A stretch of 64,000 nt of DNA from Chaunax sp. Z400 (GCA_037577475.1 CM075189.1:16345839-16409838); one strand, 5' to 3'. Positions 38,255 to 51,330 are shown, numbered from the stretch's first letter. Program-made: numbers and translations. Notes: generated by a model not told the origin, from the sequence alone.

Positions 38255-38400
38255 AGGGGTGGGCATTGATTATTGAACATTCGAATAGTCATTAATTCAT
38301 ATATTAAAAAAAAAGATTATTATGTCATTAAAAAAGATTTTCCCTTGTTTTTATTTGTTTGCCTAAAATCTACCATAGTTCTTTTCTTGTTAGGTTTATC
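38255..38400. mobile_element. MITE family E, second copy, partial and inverted
   Basis: Starts 'aggggtgggcattgatt', contains 'cattcgaatagtcattaa' and 'ttttcccttgtttttatttg', the reverse complement of 'caggcgaagggaaaaacaag' type sequence at 26196-26225. The far end is not recognised. Confidence 0.45.
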
Positions 38401-38928
38401 TTATACCTGGCATGAAAAATAAATCTGCCCAGTTTAAAACTCTAAAGAAAGAAATGAATGAATGAATCATTTTTAATGACACACCTCACCCAAATGACTA
38501 AAGGAGCAGAGATTTATGAAAATTAATAGTTCAACTAACTGAGGGGGAAAGGAAAGGGCATGGACACAATTTGCTACCTTGTGTTCGTGCAACTGTGGGG
38601 AAAAATGTCTACAAGTCAAGACTCCTTTGCATTTATTGCAACCTAAAGTTTTGTGGCTAACACCCCCATACATCTTAATAATAACGGTTGGTATGTTTCT
38701 GTGAATGTCTGTGCCATCGTAGAACATATTTAGTTTGTTAAAAAGCTCCATGACACTCGAATATATCCTCAGCATCTCTCATGGAAATAGAGCTCCCAGA
38801 CTATAATGTCATTTCATTGTAAGTTCAGTGGTTTTACACACAACATATTGGCCCAGCAGCCACTTATTGAACAAAAGTATAATAACCAGGCTCATTTTGG
38901 CACATGTATCTTTAGCAGAAGATGGATA

Positions 38929-38974
38929 GTGTATATATATGTGTATATATATGTGTGTATATATATATATATAA
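38929..38974. repeat. (TA)n/(TG)n compound microsatellite
   Basis: Alternating 'tatata' and 'tgtg' blocks over 46 bp, a purely alternating purine-pyrimidine tract. Confidence 0.92.
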
Positions 38975-39489
38975 GTAAAAACAAAGTTAAAGTCCCCAAC
39001 ATCCATCCTTTCCTCATCTGTTTGTGTTCATAAAGAGGCTGAGGCAAAAAAAAGAAAAGAAAAAAAAGACCTGGTTCCGTAGACCAAGACTTGTGTTTCC
39101 TCACAAAATCATTCCTAAATTCAAACATTTCAGTTCAGGCACTAAAAATCATAACAAATGTCCAGACAAGCTGCGACTCCTGCACTCCACTGTCCCAAAA
39201 TAAACAGTGGTGGTGTCATCTCATAAAGGGAAGACGGGGAATGAGGCTTTGGAGGAAGCTGAGAAAGAAAACATAAAGTTAGGAAAACCACTAAGAACCT
39301 GAGGGCAATTTGAACTTAGAACATTCTTCTAAAGCTTATAAATGGCTTTACGGAAACCACATCATGGACCATATGCTCTCGCGTGAGTGTAGTAATGTAG
39401 TAACAACTTGGGTCCATAATTTAAGTACAGAGTGCGAAGAGAAGAAAGTAGAGTAAGGGAAGAGAAAGAAGGAAAATAATGTGTACACA

Positions 39490-39510
39490 GACACACACAC
39501 ACACACACAC
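39490..39510. repeat. (CA)n microsatellite
   Basis: About ten CA units followed by 'gaggagagag'. Confidence 0.9.
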
Positions 39511-39889
39511 GAGGAGAGAGGAGAATTATGGGATGGAATCAGGAAGGGCTAAAGAGACAGAGCTTAATTCACACAATTACCTGCTACCATTTGAGGAACT
39601 GCAGACTGGACAAGAAACTGACATTTTAATGACTACCTTGCCTTAGAATGTACTTTGCTTTCTAAACACTTCCACCTTTATGAGACAAAAAGATAAATAA
39701 TAGACTGGCAGAGTCAGAGAAATCCTCAACAGTCCATTAACAACTTGCAGTCATGACTTGTTGAAAACTGATCGGGGAGCTGCTCACGAACGATGACACG
39801 ACAGGATGTTTTCTCTAGTTAATTCTATCTTTCATTGACAAAAGAGGACAGGTAAATTAGACTTTACACATTAGGACAATGGGCCACAT

Positions 39890-40260
39890 TAAAATGCCAC
39901 TCCTGCCTCCTGTGATGACAGAATGTCTCCACAATCTCCACATGACCCGACGAGGACTGTTCTTACATTATGCATCGAGTTATTTATACACTGTCTGGCC
40001 CTCAACTCTCTGAAGCATGCAGACAATGCTGCACATAGGAATAAATAGAGAGCCCTGCTCGATTACTTCCTTTTGTTCGCTGAAGAGAAGATCCTTTTTG
40101 CAAGCTTTGGTGCAGCTTTGGTCAAATAATGATTGCATTATGAATTATGCTTAGCAAAAGTGCAGCATGCAGGGAATTTTTGGATCCCAAGCAGGCTGTA
40201 AATGTTTGATATTTTCACTTCCTTCAAAATTAATGTACGTTTTTTATAAGGATGCATCCT
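39890..40260. promoter_or_regulatory. candidate intronic enhancer (homeodomain/POU-like site cluster)
   Basis: A repeat-free block of about 370 bp with 'acattatgcatcgag', 'aaataatgattgcattatg' and 'aattatgcttagcaaaag' (octamer/POU and homeodomain-like cores), plus 'ctttggtcaaataatg' (TCF-like). Composition and motif density look like the conserved noncoding elements of developmental gene introns. This is inference without alignment. Confidence 0.3.
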
Positions 40261-40279
40261 AAAATGCATTTGAATACTT

Positions 40280-40320
40280 GACTAGAAAATGGTTTCACAC
40301 CTCCACCAAGGAGGCAGTTA
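40280..40320. repeat. terminal fragment of the CTCCACCAAG MITE (family D)
   Basis: 'gactagaaaatgg' then 'cctccaccaaggagg' matches the outer end of the element at 41.3-41.8 kb, whose far end reads 'cttggtggag...gttttctagt'. Confidence 0.45.
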
Positions 40321-41309
40321 GCGCTTAACACAAAACCCACAGTTCAATTAATGATATCGTCCTTATCTCAATAAAAAACAACAACTCCAATGCAGGATCT
40401 CAGGAAGTAAACAAAAATACTAGCGTGAGACTCAATACAACAGTTTTCCATACAACATAAACACAAGTGACGCCTCTTGTGTCTCACAGACAAGCTTAGT
40501 GATTTTCTGACAACCTTCCCCAGTGACTTCTAACAAACACTCAGCAAACTCCCAAAAAGGTGCAGCCAGCGGTAGGTGTTGTGGTTGTATGTGAGGAATC
40601 TGAGGTCAGGTCAATCGACTCGGTCACTCTCATTTTACAGTCACCATCAGCAGACATAGTTTACCACTGAACCTCCGAACCAAAGTACAATTACACATAC
40701 CGTTTGTGGTAAACAACCACATGTATCTGTATTGATCTACAGCGACCTTCGCAAATACAACAGGTTTTATAGTAAATACACTGTGTGTGTACTCAATGTG
40801 TGTCTTTTGTGTGTTTCTGTAGAGTGCCCCGTGCCTTGGAGATATGGCAAGACGGAGTTGGTGCAAGATAAGGAATAGTTAACACTCGAGAGTGTATGAG
40901 TGTATGAGTGTTTGTGTGCATGTGTGCGTGGGTGTGTGTTTGTGTGAAGCAAACCGACCTGTGTCCTCGACCTGACTTTTATCAGCATTTTGGAGGCAGA
41001 CACTGTTACTCATTAACAGCAGTGATAAAATGCATGCACAAACACACACACACACAGTACCACCACCTGCTATGGTCCACCTAAGTGGTAAAGAGGTGAA
41101 TATTTGTCGTAAGGGAGCCTTGCATATTGACCTAACACATATAAATGAGGAGACAGAGAAAGACGGACAGAGAGAGAGTGATTCTGGTTTTTATAAACAT
41201 CTCAGTGGGTGGACTGGGCTTCCTAGCAGTTAATTAAGTGTAGATAAGACTTAAAATAGATGCAGGTGACCCTGGATGGCTAAAACATTAGAGGCTGGAA
41301 CTTTTCTGG

Positions 41310-41805
41310 TCTTTATTTACCTCCACCAAGATGGTTTTTTACCTGTGTCCGTTTGTTTGTTGATTGGTTGGTTTGTCAGCCGGATTACACAATAACTGTT
41401 GATTAGATTACCATGGAACTTGGTGGGAGGATGGGTCTTGGGTCAGAATAGACCCCATTAAATTTTGATGCAGATCTGGATAAAGGAGCAGATCCAGGAA
41501 TGTTTTTTTATGACTCTATTTAATTGAATGCAAGATTTTTCAACATTTTCTGTCATTCCTCAGGGAATAATGCATGGATCTTGATGGAAAAAAATTGGAT
41601 ATATTTCGAGGGTTAGTATGTATGAGTGTGTGAAATTTTGGTGCAAATCCAAACAAAAATCCAGATCCACCAGATTTAAATGTTCAGCAACCTTAAACTT
41701 ATGGTTACGGGGCTGGTAGTTTAATTTTGGATGAGGGTTGTTGGACTTAAAGGTGACTGTTGGGCCTTGGTGGAGCTGTGCACTCCACTGAGTTTTCTAG
41801 TTCTA
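41310..41805. mobile_element. MITE with CTCCACCAAG terminal inverted repeats (family D)
   Basis: 'ctccaccaag' at 41321-41330 is the exact complement of 'cttggtggag' at 41766-41775. Between them are 'tgtttgttgattggttggtt', 'ggattacacaataactg', 'ccatggaacttggtgg' and 'attttgatgcagatctgg', all hallmarks of a repeat family I recall from many fish and other animals. It is noncoding, about 480 bp, and complete at both ends but diverged. Confidence 0.7.
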
Positions 41806-43050
41806 GGTAAGGTCTATATTTTGATGTGATTTATATTTAGAGCTAGGGTTGGTGAGCTTTTTTTGATTGACAGCAATTAATAAAACAAATTCTCTGACAA
41901 AAATGGAAAATAAATGTGTTGTGTGTGGCTGTGGCAGGTCTGTACTTCGCCAAATAATTGGCCTGACTGCCAACCACATAGATTTATATTAGAGCTAGAT
42001 ACCACACCCAAAGACCACTATAGATACCAGATCCAAAGATGGTGCCTGACTTAATTAAAACCGCTTGCCTGGCGCCTCCTCCCTGAAAGTTTTAAGGCTT
42101 CATTGGTTTACTTCCTGGGTATGCGGCCCAATGAACAGGAGTGTTTCTACCTTTGACCCCGCCTGCGAGTTCCCACTCAGCCCATGGACTTAACATTGTG
42201 ATAACATCAGAGACTTATTATCACTTTTCTCGGCTCATGAGAAGAATATGGATGGAATATAGGCTGAGCGGCACTGGTGTATCCAGGTCGAAATAATGTA
42301 TGGTAAAAAAATGGTTAGAAAGCAGGGTCTGCAGATGTACTTGCCCACATGTATGCATTCTGCACTCATTGCACATGACAGGAGTCTTCCACAAGACTAG
42401 GAGGATACACTACTACAGCTATTAGTGAGCTAGTTGATCAATAATACAAGAGAAAGTGCAGACAGCGTGCTTTGGAGGAAGGCCTCAAAGGGGTGGGATT
42501 TTTTTTTTTTTCCCAGTTACATATTTTCAAAATCCTGTTTCCTCTTGCCATTTTTACCAATGTTACCAACTCCAAGTTATGAGTGCTGAAAATAGCCATC
42601 AAGGCAATAAAACTGCACGCAAAAGCAGTTGTTTGAACAGCATTTCAGTTTATAGATGCGTCACATTTAAAAGAACCCATATGAAAGTTTTTTATTTCGT
42701 GTTTCGTGGTCGTTTTATGTCATAAAAATGGGACAAAAGACTTTTCAAGTTTGCTTCATGGTTTAACTCAAACATCTGTATCAGTCCATCGATCTGCAAC
42801 TCACCAAACCTGCTAGTTCAGATGTCTAAACTGTTGTCTTTTCCACGTATTGACAACACTCTAACACTGTCTGTGAGTTCAGGAAGTAAAACTCAATTTA
42901 TAGAATAATCACAGCAAAACAGAGGCAAAGACAACTAATGAATTGATTCATATGAAAAAAATGAAACTTTCTCCCTCCTGTATTTCCTTCTCCACCTGTG
43001 TGTTTTCTGGTTCACTGGGTGGGGAGTCAGACATTCCAAGCATGCACATA

Positions 43051-43104
43051 GCACACACACACACACGCACACACACACACATGCACACGCATACATACAC
43101 ACAC
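43051..43104. repeat. (CA)n microsatellite with CG and TG interruptions
   Basis: Imperfect CA tract. Confidence 0.92.
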
Positions 43105-44059
43105 TTCTGCCCCCCTCCCACATTCCACACCAATCTTCAGCCGTGACTAAGTCCATTTGTTCGGCTCAGGTCACTGTCTTATCTTAGCCTACTATGTGTG
43201 TGTGCGTAGGTGCGTGAGTGACAGCGAGAGACAGATGGGATTAGGTGTGTGTGTGTCAGTGATTGCATGTGCTTAATCCGTATCTCATTTTTTCAACTCT
43301 CACCAGTGTTGATTGACATCTAAATGTTTCCAAATGCCTTGCAAGGGGAGAAAACTGAAAAATGAAGATGGAGAATAGCCAGATGAGAATGCAACAATCA
43401 TGTTACACACATCTCAAATATGCTACCCTATAACCTTTAAAAAAAAAAACAACTATGAGTGCACTCCTTTACTTACAGTATGAACATCTCTGCTCTTACA
43501 CTGGGATTTTCCCAGCTAATATGGTTTTGAACCTACAAACTTACGTCATGTGCACACCAGTAAAAACATGTGCAGTCTAGGTAGTGTTACTTTCATTGTC
43601 ACCGAATGGCAAGTCGGGGTAGGTGAGGACGAGCAAATGACTTGGTCTCTAAGTCCTTTTATATAACACCACTCCTAGATTACTGACATGTATGAAACAT
43701 GTATGTTCGTATGCCTGTTGGCTTTAATATCCTGTATGTGGGGATTTACACACTCAGCTTCTAAATAAACATGCCTGACAGTCAAACAGTTCAGAGGGAA
43801 TCTTTCACAGTGTAATCTTTCAAAGCAGAACTGCCATTTGAGCATATTTGCACGTCTACATTTGACGTCTGCATGAAAGCAACATGACATTCGTGAAAAG
43901 TTGTGAGAAAATCAAGTGTAGATTTGAGAATTGCACAAAGTGCTTTGAAAAAATTACGATTTTCTGACAAGTGCATTGAACAACTGAGAAAAACCGTAAG
44001 AAAAATGCAAAAATAGAGGAAATCCTTTAAAATGGTGCAACATGTGTTGCAGTGATGAC

Positions 44060-44690
44060 CCCTCTCTACGCCGCCTGAACAAACCAATGGCGGCGTAACG
44101 CCGCTCCAGTATGTGATTTCTGAAAGCATGCAGGCGTTGCATAAGCAAAAGAGGCATGACGTACAAAACACAGCAACATCAGCGTCTGGTGTGACGTTTT
44201 GTACATGAGTCAGTCAGGACTTTGCAAACACTGAAATAACATGGCAGAAATAATCTTTTACCTTCCCTGTCACATGGCGGCTGATCTCATCCTCTGCTCG
44301 GAGGGCAAGAGCTTCTGGAACTCGCGCCGTCTTCCCAATTTGAAGGCATTTTAGCTGCTAACTTCTACAAGCTGCTTTTTAAATCTCACCGGTTGCGAGT
44401 TGCACACAAATTACGTCAACAAAAGCGTTTAATCCTACCGCCTCGTTGGCTCGCTACATTTATACTGACATAGATTCGGGGCTGTACAAACTCCGCCACC
44501 GCCGGTTAAGGGGCAGAACAATAATGCCCCACCAGTATGCCTTTGTAACGTTAATACAGGGCGGTGAGGCAAGTCCCATTAATAATAGCTTTGTGAGGCT
44601 AAAGGCTGCGTTATGCTCAAAATGAATAATCCGTTTATACGCCTTTTGCTCCAACCAACGTCTGAAAGCAAAGTGCTGAACAACAACAAC
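44060..44690 (+). repeat. dispersed repeat family A, longest copy
   Basis: Shares in order with 53.7-54.2 kb: 'aagcaaaagaggcatgac', 'cgtctggtgtgacgt', 'ttaccttccctgtcacatgg', 'cgtcttcccaatttgaag', 'aggggcagaacaataatg' and 'atagctttgtgagg'. It is GC-richer than its surroundings, with inverted GC motifs (ccaatggcggcgtaacgcc; ccgccaccgccgg). Both strands are stop-rich, so it is not a gene. Exact ends are uncertain. Confidence 0.6.
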
Positions 44691-45719
44691 ACTTTAAAAG
44701 GTGCAATAATCCTGCCTAGTGGAGACGAACATGATGTGATGACAATTTAAATGCACATTTTCTCACTTTTGCACCTTTTATGAAGCTACAAAAATCATTG
44801 TATACATCAAAAATAACAGAGGGGAGAAATCTACGGACCCCGTAAATGAATCTCAGCACCTCGTTTAACAGTAAAACTCATCAAGACCAAACGATGATGC
44901 CATGAAACAACGCCCAGCTCAGTTTGTCTACAGTTCTGCTCTTACTCATCGGCAAAGGAATATGAACATCCCCTGTTGGATTCATTCATTCATTCCCCTC
45001 AACTAGATAGGAGTGTATGCCCTGGCACATGCAGAATTTAGCAAAGTGCACACGCTGAGCCAGGAACAGAGCTTTAAACGTGTTGAATGATAGTTGACAC
45101 TCATCCCACAGACACACACAGAGAGACAGAGACAGGCTGTTCCACCTGAAACCTATCAGTCATCGTGGCACTTGTAGCCAACACTGTGGACTAATCCTCT
45201 GCTCCTCGCAGTTTGTCTTCATCTCCTTTTCTTGTTGTTCTCTATGAGTGCGTGTGTGTGTGTGTTGTAATTACAGGGGAACTCAGAACACCACTACATT
45301 TATTTTTTATGTCATTTTTGCAAACCAATAAAAAGGCTACAGCAACTAAGTGTGGGAAAAATATTTAGAGCCATTAAAATCGTGATAGCAATGTGAAAAG
45401 TATCACCAGTAGAAGCAGTGGTAGTGATCCATTACTGTAGAGGGATGACTTTCATTTACAATGAATTCAACCGGGGTTATTCTTAGGTCATGAAAAGCTG
45501 AGATTTTGGACAATAAAATGAAAAATTTCACATAAACTTGTGCTTCAGAATTTTACTTTAAAGACAAAACTGGGTAAATCAACCTTTTTCTCTTATCTGA
45601 ACCACATGAAATAGAGCATAGTTACAGCCACACACCAAAACCTAAACCTGCTCTTGGAGCTTTTCATTTCCTCTTAGCCTCTCCACCCCACTACCTAGTC
45701 TAAAGCTCCGACAACACAA

Positions 45720-45960
45720 CAGTTAAATCCCAGAAAGCTGCCCATTAAGTACCTTTGTTAATTACACGTGGAAGAATAGGCCTCTTGTGTCCCTGTGTGA
45801 TAATGGTGCCAGTACAACAGAGGGATTACTCTGGATAATACATATGCTGAGCAGACCAGTGTGATGAAGGGCCATGTAGTGGGAAATACACAACTAACTG
45901 GTCTGTAGGCTTTTCAGATAGAGGTTAGCACAGTGTGCTTAATGGAGGGGGATTAATGTC
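45720..45960. promoter_or_regulatory. candidate intronic regulatory element
   Basis: A repeat-free block with 'tttgttaattacacgtgg' (homeodomain TAATTA next to an E-box-like CACGTG), 'gggattactctgg' and 'ggggattaatgtc'. Inference only. Confidence 0.22.
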
Positions 45961-47472
45961 ATGTTTCTTTATTTAATTTTTTTTAAATTTTATATTTTAA
46001 ACATTATGTCAACGTTTTCCTGCTATTCTGGGGAAAAATGCAAGAAATACCAGTCGTGCCATTCTCTATTGCTTTACAAATTATTAACACTAATCAACAC
46101 AGTCTGCTTTGGCTGCATATGAAGTCCTGAAATACTTGCACCAAAATGTGTCATAACACATTATTGAAGTCTCCAGGTTATTAATTTTTGGCTTTTGTCC
46201 ATGAGCAGTTTTATTTCTGTACATTCTGAATGGAGACATTTTTTGTGGCATTAAATGAATAAGTAAATTCAAGGTAAGTCTAGCCATTAGGATTGAAATA
46301 GCCAAAACTCACGAGTCACAAATTTGCTTCAATTGACTTTACAATCTATATACAATACTTTGTCCTCAGACTTGATTTGGCTACATAAGAACGCCACAAA
46401 AAAGTCCTTCAAAGAGGAAAAAGAAAGTAACATTCGGAGAACCAGCAGGAGGAATCGCTCCTAGAGACTTGCAGTAGCATAATGAACAATTATATAAACC
46501 AGGTTCACTAGACTTAAAGCCAAATTCCCTATCTGCATCTGCACAGGCCAATTTTCCTAAATTTAAAGCCAAGTGCAGAATGTCTGGATAAAGTAGACTT
46601 GTAATCAAGCGGAGGCGAGGAAGCAGGAATTTAACTTTTCCATTTTTCTCTTTTTGCTCTTTTTTCACTCTTATTTGTCAAAATAAACAAACATGACAAC
46701 ATACAGCAAATTAAATTCCAGACATTTTGACTTCTACGATGCCGTCCTGATTTTGAGATTATAAAAACACGGTCACAGTGTCACCAACAATATGTCCCCT
46801 CCGGAGTCCCCATCCTGCTAAACCCACCCCCACATCTCTCACACTCGTCTCACATTCCCCCCTTGCAGTATGGATTCCACATCGACAGCTGGCACTGCAG
46901 AAAAACACCAGAGAATTTGTGTCCCTTTATGTGTGGTGCCATGTTTTAGGCTTTTTGGGGCTGCGCAATAGACGTCACAAGAAGAAAAAAGGCAGCCAGG
47001 AGCTGTTTCGACTGCCATTTGCAATATTTTAAATAAAGAATATGATCCTTAGAATAAAGAATATCAGGATACATCAGTGAAAAACAAGAATCAAATCAAT
47101 GACCTTATATATTCCTCTAAAATCCTGCACTTTAATAGAATAATGCAACTTGCTACATGCAAATCTTATGATTTGTGCATTTTATTGGCACAAATAACCG
47201 GTCAACAGAACAAGCACAATATGTCATAGCTAGAGCCTACAATAGCTTATAAAAAGTATTTCCTAAAGCCATTTACTTTAACATCCTGCCCCTGATCAGC
47301 CTCCACTTCCTGGGGTCAGAGGTCATCTGTATGTCTGATAAACAACCGGGGAGAGAGCGTGGCTGACCGTCCATAACATGTCAATCACAGTTCAGACTCA
47401 TAATAGCGGCACTCTTGGTTTGGGGTAGTCCTCTTGTGTCTGACGTTCTGTCTATCATAGTAGAAAACACAA

Positions 47473-47513
47473 ATACACACACACACACACACACACACAT
47501 ACACACACACACA
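47473..47513. repeat. (CA)n microsatellite
   Basis: About twenty CA units with one TA interruption. Confidence 0.94.
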
Positions 47514-47651
47514 GCCCTGAGACTGTGTCAACCCCCCACCAGACCCAATCTGTCAAGCCGAAACCCAAAGAAAACAAGGGTCTGTGTCTCCTGTCCCAAC
47601 GATCACCTTTCAACGTCTCATTTGTAACGCCAACAGGAAGAACAGCTGGAG

Positions 47652-47653
<2 letters not shown>

Positions 47654-47711
<58 letters not shown>
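47654..47711. repeat. (GT)n microsatellite
   Basis: About 29 uninterrupted GT units, only 140 bp from the CA tract at 47473-47513 and in opposite orientation. The two could pair as a long imperfect inverted repeat. Confidence 0.96.
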
Positions 47712-47713
<2 letters not shown>

Positions 47714-49035
47714 AGTGAAGGGTAGACAAGGGAGAGAGAAACCAGCAGAGTCAAAGAAAGTGGCAGAGGAATTAAAATGTCAGAGAGCGAGATAGAAAGT
47801 GACAGAGAGAACAGGCAGATCAGAGAGACAGAGAGATAATAAGGATGGTGAGGCGTACAGACAGTTAGGTGAGTGACACTTCTATAGACCTCCCTGTTAA
47901 CACTTTTCACTATTCCTTTTGTTTTACCTTATAAACGCAGTTGTCCTGAAGTCATTCATTAGCCACAAAGTCTATTAATTATCCAAAGTAACCTGGAACA
48001 CAACACTCATTCTGCTTTGTCATGAGTGAATTCTTCAATTTTTGTAGAACAAATCTATCTGCTCATCAAAAATCACCAAGTGTAAAATGGGAAATATTTA
48101 TATTTTATATATATTATTATATTAATGTATGTTTGCATTTGTGTATAATCAGCTACAACTAATAATTTCATACCCTTACAATGAATCTTTTATATCTAAA
48201 GAAAGAGCGGGGTCCTCTTCCACAGAGTTCACCATGATGCCCAGGTATGTTTCTAATGAACCGACAAAACTGCAACCTCATTGCAAGATGCCACAAAATC
48301 CTACACAATTATCGTTTAATGGAAACACACTCACTCTGCTTTGCATTTTTTAAATAATGACTTAGAAATGCCCCTTAAGTTTCACAGCAATCGCTATAAT
48401 ACACATTTGCAGGATATCTGGTATCTGAAACTAATCTAAATTTTGTATTAATGGTGAAACATAAAAATCAATCTGCCACCAACTGTTTAATTAAACATGG
48501 TAGACATGTCTAACAACATGTTTTGCATATGTGAACTTCATACTTGAAATTTTATAAATGAGTAATGTTACACTTTCAGCTGCAAAGTTAATGCAACGTT
48601 ACATTGTGTCATTGTTTAAGGGACTGCATTTGTGAGGCAGGGATAAACACTGACACCACAGTTGCCCACAATTACTGATGTAAAGACTTAAAGAAATTTA
48701 AAACCAATTATAAGCAAATTGATTTTTCATAAATAATCAATCAGCTTTAGATAAAAGGCTTTTGTTGACTAATTTATTGTAAGAATTGAGCTTTCTGTGG
48801 CATGAAATCTGTGGTAGGATGAAAAAAAACAATCCATAGAAAATACATCAGTTGTAATCGTCATAATAGTTGGACTGAATTTATGAATTATATGTGGCAA
48901 TTCTTTTTCTGACATGAGAGACAGACAGAGAGGAGGTGAAGGAGTGAAGGCAGAGTGTGTGTTGTTCTGTGGGGTTCCTGGTGTGTTATTACAGTCTCCT
49001 CTGGTGATGGCATGTGTTTTCTCTGACCCTACCTT

Positions 49036-49099
49036 ACACACACACACGCACACACACAAACACACACACATAAACACACACACACATAAACACACACAC
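49036..49099. repeat. (CA)n microsatellite with ATAA interruptions
   Basis: CA tract with two regularly spaced 'cataaa' breaks. Confidence 0.94.
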
Positions 49100-49544
49100 T
49101 GACCCCTCCCTGATTCACTGGCCAACCTTTGACCTGCAGTGCTGTAGCATTGGCCAAACATACCCTAAACCCACTGAGACCACAACATAGCACTGTGGCG
49201 CCACGACCCACACAATACTGCATTATGTAGGGGAGACGGAGAAGATGGTGGAGAGAGAGAATAAGAGAAAGAGGAGGAGGAGGAGAGATTAATGAAATAT
49301 GTAGAAGGTTGCAAGAAGAAGGGGAAAAAAAATCCTCAACCACAGATGACTACAAATGCAACTGCAACATCCAGTCTTAGTAAAATCTAACATTGTTTTG
49401 AGCGCTGCAAGGTGACAATGGAGGCACCAAAAGTTCCCAAAAGATACCAAAGATACGCCAGGCTAAATCTCTGGGAAATATGAATTAAATAATGCTAAAG
49501 ACATCTAGAATATTCCTATTAGGAGTGAATGGTTCCGTCAAAAA

Positions 49545-49766
49545 CAAGAAAAGTTGTGTCCAAGGACACAGATGCTCCCACTAAAGGAAAAACCAAACTT
49601 AAGCTGATGTGGACAGACCATAACCTCCATCGGTACACACATTGTTCTATTTAGCAACCATTTCCAAAGGAGAAGAAACAGACCATCGCCATTGTCATGA
49701 CAGAATAAGAGCGGAATGACATGAAAATAGCTCAAATAAATGTAAAATTAAGCAAAATGAAGAAGC

Positions 49767-49826
<60 letters not shown>

Positions 49827-50040
49827 GAGAGAGAGACAGACAGAGAGACAGAGACAGAGAGAGAGACAGACAGAGAGACAGAGACAGAGAGAGAGAGAGA
49901 GAGAAGACCTCTGCCAAGGCCCAACAATCCTGGACATGTCAAAAATTGATTTTTCGCTCATCAGATCCAGAAGAATGTCGGGATCCATGTGTGGAATTTC
50001 ATTGAATTCTGTCTCCATCTCCGTACAGATGGAGGGACAC
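49545..50040. repeat. dispersed repeat family B, copy 2, split by a microsatellite
   Basis: 'gttgtgtccaaggacacaga' and 'tgctccc' on the left, and 'ccatgtgtggaatttcattg' with 'aattctgtctccatctcc' on the right, correspond to anchors at 29657 and 29810. The GA/GACA array at 49770-49904 sits between the two halves. Overall identity is limited, so the two may be cousins rather than the same subfamily. Confidence 0.4.
49770..49904. repeat. (GA)n/(GACA)n array with an exact 30-bp duplication
   Basis: GA units with interspersed GACA. The 30-bp segment 49831-49860 is repeated exactly at 49861-49890, a higher-order unit. All open frames here are Arg-Glu or Ser-Leu artefacts. Confidence 0.95.
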
Positions 50041-51330
50041 TTCTGCTCAGTGTAAACATCATATAGTTGAAATGATGAGTTTAATGAGGCAGACAGAATG
50101 TGTTTAAAATTGTTCTTTAACTTTTCTCTCTTTGTCTCCCACCACTTCTTTCCACAGAGCTTCAGTTTGCCATCTTATCCTCTCCTGTTGTCCGTCTTTC
50201 TCCCTGCTGCACTGCCCCCACCCCAAAAACACACATCGCAACACTACGACTCACCCTCAACCCCCACAGAGAGAACGTCCAGACAGCCCCATTACTACCC
50301 CACCATTAGCAGAGTCAAAGCAAACATTGACTTATCTAAATGTGGGCTAATAGCCTTTAACATTAACAGGCCCTGTAAAACTCTCAGAAGGAGAACAGTG
50401 GTTGCTAACTTGGGGTGTGGTAGTGAGAAGATGGCCCCATCAAGTCCACAAATGGGTTCATGTCATGGTTTACGTCATATTTTAAAATTATTTCGGACAA
50501 AAATACAGGCTTAAGATCTAACAGAAACATCTCACTATAAACTCTAGGTTATCTCAAGTCCACAAATATTTCTTCAAAACGTCTGGAATCAAGATCGACC
50601 GGTCTATCTGTCTTATTTTCACTTTTTTTTCTTATCGCCCAAGATCTTCTTGTCCAAACAGCCAACAAAACAACATTTGGTCCCGACTCCTGACGTTAGG
50701 TGATTTAACAAGAGGAATCGAAAGAGTCATTTGTGCCCTTTAAAGATTCCCTTTGTCTACATAACAAACACACATATGTATTGACTGTTTTTTCTCTTCA
50801 TGGACAAAATTATCACCACGTATGATGAAAAATAGACGTGAAAAAGACTTTTAATGAGCCTCAAATCAGTTTCCATGCCTCACTTATGTTTCCAGCATCA
50901 GCAACAGGCAGAAACAATGCATCTGCTTCATCTAATATAAGGTCATAAGCATAAGAAAAGTTTTTCTCTAACTGGTAAATGAAAATATGAAATTTTTCCT
51001 CCCATGCTGGAGAAAAAGCACTTCTCTAAAACCATAACCTGTGGATGCTGATGACCGTTTCACACATTTATGGAGGTCTGGATTTCACTGCAAACATATG
51101 CTGGCAGGCAGACGCTCACCTCCACCATCAGGCCATACAATAGTTGCCAGCCTATCAAATGGAATTTACGATAGCTAGCTGTGACTTGGGACGCACTGCA
51201 TGCTTAAAAAACAGGAGCGGGGTGGAGGGTTCACGGGTACAATGAGTGTGTCTGTTTACAATGAGGTGAAGTTGTGTGTTTGAGGCATCTGTCTGTGGTA
51301 TGCAGTTGTTTACTCTAGGAATCAAGATGC

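Noticed and set aside
46381..46668. Minus-strand frame of 95 codons with several Cys residues, possible nested exon
   Set aside because: No recognisable domain and no convincing acceptor/donor pair around it. Position and composition are ordinary for intron.
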